A DNA stretch of 41,981 bases from Porogramme epimiltina (Eukaryota; Basidiomycota; Agaricomycetes; Polyporales; Polyporaceae), in the NCBI GenBank assembly GCA_900155495.1, contig FTLJ01000169.1:1-41981 (forward strand), read 5' to 3'. Both the position numbers and the translations under genes were made by a program. Shown one piece after another: positions 20,999-33,100 of this stretch (position 1 is the first letter of the stretch; the number at the start of each line of letters is the position of its first letter). The notes beneath the pieces are model-generated. The model was not told the DNA's origin. It made no database searches and saw nothing but the letters and a program-made list of their open reading frames with translations.

Positions 20999-23900
20999 AT
21001 GGCCTCCGTACAGCCTACACCCGCCTGGTTGACCGACGAGCTCGCGGACGTCGACGAGTGGATCGATTGGGAAGATGACCAGCCCTCTGTTGATCCCGAC
21101 CGCTCTGGCTCAGAGCTGTCCTTCACGCAGCCGCTTGGCTCTGTCCTTGTGCGCAATAGTGACCTGGACTCCCATAGCGCCGCCTCAGGCTCCGATGTCT
21201 CAGGTGGTACGTTCATCGTCCGCGAGGAGATGCCGGCCGTCCCTCTGCTCCCCAAGACGCCCGGCAAGGTCAAGAAGCCCGGCATGAAGGATTTCTTCAG
21301 CCCTCTAGCCCTCGAGCGGATGTTCGAGCCTCCATCTCCACCTCGGCCGTCCGCCTCTGCTCTTCCGTCGACACATCATGCTGCTCCGTCCATCCCGTCG
21401 CGGCTCTCACAAGCCCACATTCCTCCATCAGAACCGTCAGTTCTTGAAGGAGATGAAGACGGAGAGTACCCTTGCCCCTCGACCTCAGTCCAGGAGAACG
21501 AAGGGTTGAAGGTTGAAGGCGCACAATCTCAATTCACCTTCACCGCCCCCCGCCCTAGCCCATTCAATCCAGCGGGACCAGCGCCGGTCGCCCAGAGCAC
21601 GCCCGGTCCGAGCAATACGACTCGCTTGCTGAATCCTCCTTCCACAGATCCTCGTCTTCGTCTTTTCCAGTTTCAGTACGACACTTTCACACGGGATCAT
21701 CTATCAGCCATGGTAGACTCGATCGCAGTGAACACTCCTTCAGGCGAAGGCGGACGGACAGCAGCAAGCAGCCTCGGCTCAACGCCATCTGGCCTGTCTC
21801 CAGTGCATGAGTCTAGTTTCTCGCGGCTTCGCAGCGCAAAACGTCTCAAGCTCAGTCCGTCGAGTGATTTTGGCAGTGAAAAGGGCGACGGAGCTGCTAT
21901 CATTATGCGCCCTAACTCCCGGAGGGACTACGTTGGAGAATCCAAGAACCTAATGGAACAAATCCGTCAAGCGCGGGACTTCTCCACGGTGTCAACCGTC
22001 GCCACGGCGCGCTCTCCTGCTGTAGAACCTCCGGAACCAGACTATGCGGACGACCAACGGCCTCCATTGCGTACGCTTGTCCCCCCTTTCGCTCACAGGA
22101 AGCTCGTCTGATTATTTATGAACAACGCAGGGCGACCGTCCTTCCTAACGGTGCCAGAGGATGGATCAAGTAAGGACCCGACCCCGAACGGCACAGTTTC
22201 GTCCAAGACGTCGGGGTACTCGTCCTTGGCGTACAGGCAGCAAGCCGCCAACCTTATGGCTCAGATCAAAAGCGACATGAAGGGGTCGAAGCGCATCTTT
22301 TCCGGAGATACCGAAATGTCCCATCTCAGGGGGGACGACACTACCGAAGCGTCCGTCGCCTCTGCCGATATCACCGTGCCCTCCTTGCGTTCTAGGGCCG
22401 GTGACACCAACACCCTCACTAGGTTGCGGAGACCCAGTGAGGCCCTATCCCAGGGCCGTAGGACATCGATCGCAATGTCAAATCGAATAACCAGCGTTGC
22501 GCGGGGCAAGCAACGCGCCGCACCTAGTCCTCGCAAGCCGTCTACTGCACGCCCTTCTCATTCTACTCGCCCTTCCGAAGACATTACGCGTGAACTCACT
22601 GCTGATCTGACACGAATGTCTCTCGAGTCATCGCACGTGCTTGCACAATTTCCTGCCCCACCTACCCCAGCCGCTCCTCCTGTACGCCTAGTCACAGCGT
22701 CCACATCCACCGCCCCCGGCTCACCCACTAAACCGAGCCCAGGCCTACTCGCTCCTCCCACCGTCCCCGCATATCCCTCTTCCTCGCTCCGTGCTGGCCG
22801 CAACGAGGATCTCACACGTTTCGTATCTTCAAGTACTGCATCCGGTACCACCCTCACCGTTGGGAGTGCCGAGTCGTTCGTCAAGCATCCGGGTCCAAAG
22901 CAGATGATGCACATCACCCCTAACGACGTCCCTACGCTGCCAGAGCGCGTCGGCAAGATGGTCTTCGACCGGGTCATGATGCGCTGGGTCAAGGCAACCG
23001 CGCTCGCTACCACTGGTCTCGACGAGGCACCGTCCGAGAGCGAGCCCGAGGAAGAGGATGGCCAGGATAACGAAAGCGAGGATCCATTCCGTGATATTGA
23101 GAGTCTGCGGGAGGACGATGACGATGCTCGCTCACCGCATCCTCAGGAGGATATCGATGCGTTTGATGAGGACGAGGATTCGTTGATGTCTCTGGAAAAG
23201 AGCCGCATTGAGGCTGTGTTGGAAACAGAGGTGGAGGATATGGAGGAGGCGGAACTTACATCGTTTTCGACGGATGGCGTGTCTCAGGAGTTCGTTCAAG
23301 ACGTCCTCATCGAGGATGGCACGGACCACGTAGATTTCTCGTACACAGACAGCGACGCACCAGACGATCGTGAAGAGGAAACAGGTAGCACTCTCCCCAC
23401 AGCGACTTTGGATCTACCTCTGCAAGCTCGCCATGGGGTTGGTATCGGCATCGACGACGACGACGCTACGATTGAACCCGCGTTCGCCGACACCCCGCCT
23501 CGGTTCCTGACTGCAGCACGTACCACCTCCACTATCGCCCCATCCTCACCCCTTGCTACCCCAAACCCTCCACGTCCAGCCGTCAGCACAGCACCCACAC
23601 CAGCCCCACGTTCCGCAATGAAGAGCACAAGTGCCACACCTATATCCGCCTTAAAGGACCCCAGCCGCAACAAGATCCAGACCCCGGCTAACAAGCTTGG
23701 CCACCGGCGGTCGGTGAGCTTTTCCGATGGCAAACGAGAGGGTCCCATCAGGGGAATCGGCAGGAATATCCCCACTCCTGATGTGTCGGCCGAGGGAGAC
23801 GACGATAGCCCTCTTGCGTCGGGCTCCCGTGTCGCCGATAGGAATAGTGCGGTTCTTGTACCATCGGCTCGTTCAAAGAGGATAGCGAATATGCTAGATG

Positions 23901-26900
23901 ACTTGGAGAACATAGGTGGGCGTACAGGTGCAAGTGTTGCTTTCCCATGTCCGCTGACTTCACGGACTTTATCTAGATTTCGAAGAAGAGTCTCCGTCCA
24001 AAGTCAGCTCATCCTCCCGTGCCCCCTCCGAGAGTCTACCCATCCTTGAACCTCGTCGACCGAGTACCAGCCCTGGAGCAACTAGCGGCTCTAGTCGGCA
24101 AGTGTCGCGGCGAATGTCGTCGAGGGGCCACCCCGAGCAAACTCCCATGGCTTCCGGCGCCAATGCAACCTTCCTGACTGAGTGTAGCTTCGGCGTCGCC
24201 CACGACAGGCTCGTGCAAGTAATTACGGACGTGCAACCGTACGAGCCCTACTGGGAGGAGTTGACCTCTATCGATCTCTCCCACCGCAACCTTGACAGCA
24301 CCGCGCGGCTGAAGGAGTTCCTTCCTCGACTAGATTCGTTGACCTTGTGAGTGGCCGCCGCGTGATGGTTCTAATGCAGATGGCCGCTCGCGAACCGTTC
24401 TTCGGGGGTGGGAGCGGCAGAGCGGCGGCGTGTTCGGAGCGCTCCGACCATTATAGCCTCCCCTATCGGCGGCTGACAGCTGACCGAACTTCACAGGAAC
24501 TCCAACCAGCTATCTTGGCTGAGTGGTGTGCCGGGCACAGTGCGCACGCTGTCCGTCGCTTCCAACTTGTACGTACCGGCCGTTGAACGCGAACTACGCT
24601 CTCTGCTAACGCCAGTGATACGATTATGTAGTCTCACCGGGGTGACCTCATTCAGCCATCTGCTAAACCTCGAGAACCTGGACATCAGCCGGAATCAAGT
24701 CGATTCTCTCCGCCGTAAGATTTGGTGTCACATAACGTACTTATTAACCCGCTCAAGGGCCTCGTGTTTCCAGAGCTAGAATGCTTGCGACATCTCAGGG
24801 AGCTTCGTGCTGATGGCAACCAAATCGACGACATCGACGGGTTGCAGAAGATGGACGGACTCATTAAACTGAGCCTTCAAGGAAACGCAATCCGAGAGAT
24901 TGATCTTGAGGCGTACAGGTGGTGAGCACCGGTTTGGTTCATCCCACACAGTAGGGGTCCTACGCGCACTGTCGCGCCCACGGACTTCGCGTTCTCGTCG
25001 GAGACGTCATTTATCACGTCTGTCTCATACGCTGACTTGCTGTTTGACAGGACTCGGCTAGAAATGCTGAACCTGAGCCAAAACAGGATAAGCAACATCG
25101 GAGGCCTAGCATCAGCCCCATCACTCGTTGCACTCAATCTCGGTGAGTATGTTCTTGGACGTCGCCTGCCGGGCACAGACGCCCGATGGGTATCCCGTGT
25201 CCCGCGCCTGATCTTCGCTGCCAAACACGATACCCGTGTTCTGGGTGCGCATCGCTGTCACCAGATGTTGATTTCGTGTTGTCTTTGTGCAGACAACAAT
25301 TTGCTGAGCGAATTCGAGCCTGGGGCGGCCATGACCCGGCTGCGGATTCTTCGATTGAGCGGGAACCGGCTGCAGACCCTCAACGCTACGCCCTACCCAA
25401 ACCTTCGCACGCTGTACGCGGACAACAACAACCTCGGACCTATCGTGAAGGCGTATCGCCTGGGCAAGCTAGAGAACCTGAGCCTCCGGAACCAGGGCGG
25501 CCGGTCAGGACTGTGAGTGTCACGACGGGTCGTCGAGCTGGGCGCGGGCACTGACACGGCGTTCCTGGCGCTGGCGCAGGTCGCTATCGATCCGCGATGT
25601 GCGAGACATCAAGCGTCTCTATCTCTCCGGTATGTCCCTTTCTTCGCCCTCGCCGTGCAGATCCCTGCACAGACAGGCTGTGCGCGGGGCCCACGGCTGC
25701 TGACCAATCATTCCTTGCACCTCGTCCTTCCCGATTTGGACACACAGGCAACCCACTCAAGCCGGGCTTCTTCTCCGAGCCGTGCTACAACCTCGTCTAC
25801 CTCGAGCTCGCGGCATGCCGTCTCATCACGCTGCCGCCCGACTTCTCGCGCATGGCGCCCAACGTGCGCGTGCTCAACCTCAACTACAATTTCCTCGAGG
25901 ACCCGCGCCCGCTCGACGGCCTCACCCGCCTCCGCAAACTCACGATCATCGGTTCGAGGATTAAGGGCGCGAAGCAGCTCCTCCGCATGCTCCGAGGGAT
26001 GAAGGACATTGAGATGATTGATTTCAGGTATGTTTCCCCGCGCCCCCATCCTGTTCGCTTCAGCGACTGCACTCCGTCCATGCATGCGCGCTCCGTGGGA
26101 GCACTGGGCCCCGATGAATGGGCGGACTGTTTCGGTTGGGAACGGTGGCTGCATCCTCACGTGAGCGCTGCCGTACGCCTCGCTGGTGGCCGCGTCCAGA
26201 ACCGGTGTCTCGACTCCTTCCCCGCTCCTTCGTCCACGCCCGAGTGCCGTATCCCTCGCGCCTGGTGGCCGCCTCTGCGTCTGCCTCGCGCCCTCCCTCT
26301 GGTCTGCGGCCCACGGCTCCCGCCCGCGTCGTCGGCCGTCCTTGTCCCACGCGCCCCGGTCGGGTGTTTCATTGGCGCGCTCTGCACCCATGACCCCCAC
26401 CTGTGCCTTTTCCCCAGCCTTCCCTTCACTTGCTTTTGGGTTTCACTTTGCGTCTGACTGAATATGCCCGATCGCTGACTGCGTTTCGCTCCCCGCGTGT
26501 GCCTGCTCCTTCCAACACCGTCCGCCTTCGCCCTTTGGCCGTCTCCCTACCCTTTCTTCCACCGCGCCGCACGCCCGTCCGCATGTTTCTCGCACAATCA
26601 GGATGAACCCCTGCACGTTGGGCTGGTATCTCCCCCTCCTCGTCAAGGACGCCCCAGGGGCACTGCAGCCGTCCGACGGCGACCGCCCCGGCGAACATCC
26701 ACCGCCGGCTCCGGGGTCAATAGGCGGCGCACGCCCGGAGGAAGGATTCGTCCCAAATCCGGCCACCAGCTCCTCCCGCCAGTCGCGCGCGCCCATCTCG
26801 CGCCACGATGCCCCATCCGCCGCCGCCGCCGTCAGTCCGAGCACCGCGGCGCGTGGTCCCGCCCCCGCCCCTGCGCTCGCCCCCGCACCAGGCTCCTCGG

Positions 26901-27187
26901 CGTTCGTCCCGGACGCGGACGCCCCCCGCCCTCCGCAGCGCGAACGCGGGCAGCACGAGCTCGTCTGGCGCGAGCTCGACGCCAAGTTCCGCCGCGACCT
27001 CCCCGACGAGGCGTACATCGGGCGACTCGCGTACCGCGGGCTCGTCATGCGCGCGTGCCCACGAATCGTCATGCTTGACGGGGTCGAGGTGGAGCGCAAG
27101 GAGCGCGACAAGGCCGAGCGCCTCCTCCGTAGCATCTTTGGCAACGGGAAGAGCAGGGACGCGAGCCGCGAGGTCGCCGCGAGCTAG
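20999..27187 (+). CDS. cdc11: Cdc11/Nud1-type leucine-rich-repeat scaffold of the septation/mitotic exit network
   Basis: Exons 20999-22070, 22131-23915, 23977-24346, 24497-24568, 24632-24714, 24774-24921, 25051-25142, 25293-25512, 25580-25629, 25748-26027 and 26602-27187 total 4,758 nt, or 1,585 aa plus stop. The first ~950 residues are mostly disordered and Ser/Pro/Asp-rich, with islands such as WIDWEDDQPS near the start, PNDVPTLPERVGKMVFDRVM near 619-640 and DPFRDIESL near 674. Residues ~980-1390 are leucine-rich repeats (LTSIDLSHRNLDS, LENLDISRNQVDS, LEMLNLSQNRISNIGGLAS, LRILRLSGNRLQTL, VRVLNLNYNFLED). The C-terminal cap has the family signature MNPCTLGWYLPLL...LPDEAYIGRLAYRGLVMRACP...MLDGVEV. 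Fission yeast Cdc11, budding yeast Nud1 and animal centriolin share this layout. They sit at the spindle pole and recruit the GTPase/kinase cascade that triggers septation or mitotic exit. Start: first ATG, after a pyrimidine-rich leader. Introns in the LRR part are longer (up to 150 nt, one 574 nt) than in the first exons. Confidence 0.9.
26028..26601 (+). other. 574-nt last intron of the Cdc11/Nud1-type gene
   Basis: The donor AG|GTATGT follows ...MIDF and the acceptor CAATCAG|GATGAAC precedes RMNPCTLGWY, so the junction falls exactly where the LRR block meets the conserved C-terminal cap. It is about ten times longer than most introns here and GC-rich, with open frames of up to 286 codons passing through it that carry no domain I recognise. 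Confidence 0.75.
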
Positions 27188-30100
27188 CGGCCCCATCCCC
27201 GATCTCGCCCTCGTTTTCGGCACCCTCTCCTGGAGCACCTGATAGGAAGGGCTACGGGGGACAATGGGGGTGAACCCATCTCCGTCTGGGCGTTGAGGAG
27301 CGCGTCGGGTTCTGCGCCGCCCCGTCCCCTACGCATGGGTGCTCCTGCGGGTATGTGGTTTATTCTTCTCCTCCGACGTGACCGGGATCAAGCGGGGAAG
27401 ACGGCTCGCGGAATGGGGTTATCGTCCGTAGTTTGTTGAGGTGGTGGGCCTCCCGCAGCCTCGGCCCACTGTATCTAGAGACTATGCGTTCTCATTCTAG
27501 ACACGGTGCTCGGTAGGGATGCCGGTTGTTATTTTTCCACGATCTATCTCGCGAGACTCCCTACGATATTTGTTTCACGTCGCCATCTGTTTTCTTGTAC
27601 ACCTTACGAGCACGGCCACGGACTACCTTTGTTGATGTAGCAGATAAACACAACCACATCCGCGTCTGCACACACACATACTACGCAATACGCCATATAT
27701 CCTGCAATATTCATTCACACGCCACACCCGCATTTCCCGGGTACCAACGCTGCCTTTTCACGAAGTCCTCCCTGGTCGCCCCGCTGATACCGCCGCGGGA
27801 AGCCCTGGCGCGTATGCGTGGATCAGCGCGCGCCGCTCGATGGCCCATGTAAAGTGAACCTTGTGCGGACGGCAAAAGATGTGCATTGTATTGCGCAGCT
27901 TGGCCAGGAGCGTCCATGATGGGGTGCAAGGTTCGGGATCTCCGGGACAGAGCCCCGCCCGCAGCCGCCGTGCGTGGCGTGACGGATGGGGGCTCAAAGG
28001 CGGCATTGTTCGCGAAAGCGGGCTCGAAAACTCAATTCAGGGCGAGGTCTCGACCGCGGATGGGGTGGGCGGGCACGGTTAACGCCAGAGGGCAGCCTGG
28101 AGAGCCTTAGGCGCGCTCAGGAGGGAATGCCCCATCCCAAGGGTGGCTGCGGGCGGCTCTCACTATCGACGGTCACCGCGGCGTGTCCGGGGATGAGGAG
28201 CGTTGTTGTACGCCTCTCCGCCACCTGTGCCTAGACCTGGCGTGGTTTCCGACCCGTACTGGGCTCGCGTCGAGCATGTCCTGAGACGAAACGTATCTCC
28301 GGTGGTGGGCACCCGAACAATGCCGGCCTTCACGCATCGCGTTCAAGGGCACTTTCTTCAGTGCCGGCTCACCGCCAGCGCGATTTCCATCTACACCTGC
28401 CCGTCCACGGGAGTACGTACACTAGCCAATGTCGTAACAAAAAAACGGCGCGCCCACCCGGCGACCATACACAGTATGTCGCAACACGTCTAAAAGCCAC
28501 TACAGACAGAGCGACTCGCACCGACAGCCCAAACTGACATTGGCACCCGCCGGCTGCCCGCTGTTCTTCGAGGACGTTGATCGAGGAGTTCCGGACGTTT
28601 ATTCACCGGCCCACCCCACTCTCACCACCACGGGGGGGCCTCGGACGACTCGGGCAGGGTGAGTGTGCGCAGCCGCTCACGAGGGGGGGGGGCTGCGTCC
28701 GACGTGGTTATCTCGAGCCCCCACCGTGCATCACTCACCCGCAAACGCAGTCACCCCGCAGAATGCTCCGAACTAATGGCACGTATCGGACGCCAGCAGC
28801 TCGGGCGGCCAACAGCCAGTGTCCGTTCCATGCAGTCACCACGGGCGCGATCGCGAGAAGCTGGCCTCCTCCACCGATCGCACTGGACTGAGGGTCGCGG
28901 GATGCGGGTTGCGTAAGGGAACGGAAGTGCGCCGCCCGGACGCACGCGCGCGAGTGTACGTATCCCTGCGCCCGTAGTGCGCGCGGCGCGCAGCGCAAGG
29001 CTCGATCGCCTGGCACTGCGCCGCACGACGATTGCGCTAGCCCAGTGGGTGGTGGGAGTGTGTGTGCGTCGGGGCTTAGATAATCGCGGAGGCCCCCCCT
29101 TCGCTACCCGCACGCTGACGTTTCAAGAACCATCGGAAGGCGTGGGTCCCGTGGTCGAGGAATGCTTTCGATGAAGGGTACAGTAGGAGAGACCATCTAG
29201 TTCGGACGAATATCAGATGGGGTGCCGCTTTTAAACCGCGTTTCGTCATCCCTGTCGGAGTTGCGGGCACCTTCTCGTGTGAAGTCGGGAGCGAAGGCAT
29301 GCGGAGAAAATAGGGGGCGAGGGATAGGGGGTTACTTTCGTCCTCTGGGAGTGTGCACGAGACTCGATGGTTCTGTGTGATATATTAACGCGCGTCAGCT
29401 GAGGATGACCTCTTTGGCGAAGGGCCCGCACATTGGGCCGTCGTGCTTACCACCCTACACACAAAGTCGACGCGCCCGCATGTCATTGTTTCGTGTAGCG
29501 AGTGCATCCGCATGAAGAAATGCTAGAAGTCTTAGACGATGCGCGACAATGTCACCCGTCAGCGGGGACGTTCGGGGGCTGTGCCCCCTGCAGACAGTGC
29601 GGTCGTGACGGAGCCACTGGTAGGATGCCGGTAAGCGACAAAAACCCAATGGAAGGTTGGGGACTTGGCCCGACGGCGTAACGGAGCAGGGAGAAATGCA
29701 CTGGAGGGTGGAGGGTGAGACAGGTATAATGAAATCAACGGAAAGTCGACGGGCACGCCTGGTATCTGGTGCCGGCCAGCCGCCGGCCTCCAACTCCGAC
29801 CTTGACAGGCCGATGACCGAACTTGACCTTCGCTCCGGCAGCGCTGGCGCCGTTAGGGAGGGAGGCCGCAGAGGATTTAATCAACAGTCGCCCGATCTGA
29901 TAAAGAAGCTAATCATTCTGCCTTGAGGCCGTATGGACCGATTGCATGACGTCTCCGGTTCTCCTTCCATCTGTGCGAGTAAACGAGCCATTAATGCCGA
30001 TGATATTCAATTCCTCTGCGGCATCGTATGTCGGCGAGCCGTTTCCCTGGTGCCCACAAGCACTGTATACCGCACCGCGTCGCATCGCCGCAAACCACCA

Positions 30101-33100
30101 GCTCTTGCCCTCGACGACAAATATAGAGCGTAGAAGAAGAGGGTGATAGCCGCCTCGAATGGCGGGATGTCGTGAAGAAGACCAGGGCTCGCGTTCGGGT
30201 ACGAGCACCGGCGATGCTGCGATGGACAGCATCCAGGGTTGTCGCCCCCTTGTCCCTGCTTGTAGAGGCCAATGTTGTTTCCTGTTGAGTGCGCCAGGGT
30301 GGACTTGGCGGCTGAGGACCGAGTCAGCCCTAGCAGTGCACCGGTGGGCACCGCCGACCCCTCCACGGCCGCCGTGCGGGGCTCGGACGCCTGTGATCGA
30401 AGTGAAAGCGCACCCGAGGGATGCGCGCCGAGGGGGAGGACGAGATGGCACTCGTAGTGGTGGCATGTCCGCGGCTCGCTGGCGTGGGGGGCCTCGAGGC
30501 CTAGGGCGCGGCGTGAACGAGGATCCATAGGGTGTTGAACGTAGTGCTAGCCGAGGGGTTATGCATCAAAAAAGAAGTCGGTGGAGATCAAAGATGCCCC
30601 AAGAGGGAACATGAGCTGGTCATTCCTCCCACTGAGCTGCACAACTTACCCACACCCCGAGACCTGTGCCTGTGCGCACCCCCGTGCGTCGGTAAGCCCC
30701 CGCGTCCGCCGCGCCGCCCGCCGCGCGCATCGTGGCCTTCCCCAGAGGGCCTACGTCATTTAATCTGTCGTCAAGCCCGCATGCGCCATGTTTGTGGTTG
30801 ATCCGAGGCGCGTCCTCGATGGCGGGGGTGGGGCTGGCGTTGGGGTCGAGTCGAGACAAGAACAAGGGCGCGCGCCTCTGGGGCGCCACACCGCACCCGG
30901 AACCGGCAGTCGGGTAGTGGCGCCGGCCGGATGCCGGCGAGGAAGACCGACGGCCTCCGCCCTGCGGCGCTCGTAAACCGGAGCATTCGCGGAGTGGGCA
31001 GGCCGAGAGAGAAACGCCCTGCGCGCTGCGAGCTGCCGGCTGGAACTCCCACAGCCCAGAGGTGGAGGGAGATCCAAGATGTCAACAATCCGCCATGTCA
31101 ACAGCCTTCCACAGATGCAGATCGTCTGCGACGTCCCCACAGGCGCCCACTCCCTCCCCTCCCCGTCCGCCCTCGTCGCTCCCCGCCCCTCTCCTGGCCG
31201 CCTCCTCTGACAATTCAATCTCACGAAGACATACACAAACTGTAGCGCACCCGCACTAGCCTCGCGCTCCCACTGGGACCCCCGCCGGCTTCCTCCCCGC
31301 CCACGCTTCCCCACTTCCTGAGGCTGGGCCCGCCTGATGCTCCATCACGCTTCTCGCGGGCACAGACGAGGATCACACCAGCTCCCAGCCTAGCGCTGTC
31401 CAGCGCACTCGCCCCTTCTCCCATCGTCACTCTTCGCGTCCGCTCTCTGTCCGCGCGCGAGGAAGGTGCGCACCGGGCACCCTACGCCCGCGTCCAACAA
31501 GCTCGCCTTGGCCAAAGTGGGCCCGCCGCGGGGTCAGGCCGCGGCCCGCCTCACATGCCTACTGCCTCCGCCCCCTCGAGCCCATCCTCTCGTTCCCAGG
31601 CACACCCGTCCAGCGAACGCTAAAACGCTGCTCGTCCCGGGATCCAGTATGCCCGCGGCACCCCGCGCGGCGAGCTCGGCCTCCTCCTATGTCCGTGTGC
31701 TCGCGGACGGGGCGGGAGCACAGTCGAGGCTCGACCGCTCCGTCGCCACTACTTCGGCGACCAGCACCCAGCGCATAGATACCTCGGTGGGACTCGGTAG
31801 GATACGGGCAGAAGGGGGCCGAGAAGTTTGAAGAGAGGACTGGGAAACGCGCCTCGAGCCCCGGACGGCGAGCCGGCGGCGCGGCGGGTCGGCGGGTCGG
31901 TCGTGGGTGCCTGCATTATCGCGGCGCACTGCATGCCAAACGGCGCGCCCTGGGGCCTGTCCAGCTGCCCGCGTCCGACGTGCAAATCATCAGCCCGACC
32001 AGGCCCGAGCCTGAGCCCATCCTCATCTGGCGTCCGCCCTTTCTGCATCCGGCAGGTCCCCCAGCCTCCCGCGGCCCGCCGCGAGGCACCGCCCGCGCGA
32101 GCGCACTCCGATATGGCAGGACGCGTTAGACCGGCCCTCAGACCGCCAGGCGTGCCGCCGGGCAACAAAGAACACGGGACGCCAACATCCAGATCTCGCC
32201 CGCCCGTCCACAGAAAGTCTGACGGACGGACCAGCTGCGCCCGGAACACTCGGTCAGGAGACCCTATCCGTATACTTGTCCTACCACCTGCGCGATCCTA
32301 CCACATGCAAGAAGCAATTAGGTTGCTCCACCACCGCAAGCTCCTATCCGCAACGCTCACGCGCGCCCTCCCTAGCTACCGTCCGAGTTCGGTGCACGCG
32401 CGCGCCACCCAGTCAGCCGCGGGAGGTCCTCCCTCCCCCGTGTCCTCCGCTGTGATATCCGGACTTCTTCTCGCCCGCGCGCGTGACGGACGCCACTTAC
32501 ATACGCGGCGCACCCAGCCGCATCGTATAGGTCCTCCCAACTCGGCTCACAGCTTCCGCGCGCGCATCTCCCCATCTCGAAGCCCACCCCCGTCTTCCGC
32601 CTTCTCCCAGGTCCGCCAGCGCACGCGATACACACACACTGCGGCAACACAATGCACCGCGCAGCGCGCGCGCGTCCCAGGCCTGGCGCTCGGGTGCGCG
32701 CCGCCCGCGACAATGAAAGCGAAGAAGCCGCCGCCCGCCGCCCGCTCGCACACGGCGCCGCGCACCCACGGTCCCCCCGGGCGCAGCGTCCGCGCCCCCT
32801 CCCTCCCCACCACCATGCGCCCACATCTCCGCGCGCGCCCCCGCACGCGCCGCGCTCCCCGTCTTCGCGCGAACGCCCAGCGCAGCCCGGCGGGCGCGGG
32901 CCCGGGGCGGCTCGTCCGCGGGAGGCTCGCCCACCACCCCCACCCCCGCGCGCGCCCAGCCAGCTGCAGCACGCGCAGCCGCCGCCTTCGCACGCGTCGG
33001 GCGCGCGCCTTGCTTCTAGCCCCCCTCGTCCAAGGCTATCGCCGCGCTCGCGCCTCCTCGCCTCCCGTGGCGCGCGAACCCGGGCGCGAGAAGCGACTAG

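Noticed and set aside
25708..26457. ORFs on both strands across the last exons and the 574-nt intron of the Cdc11-type gene
   Set aside because: Those over exon 10 are shadows of the true LRR frame. Those inside the intron show no domain and depend on GC richness.
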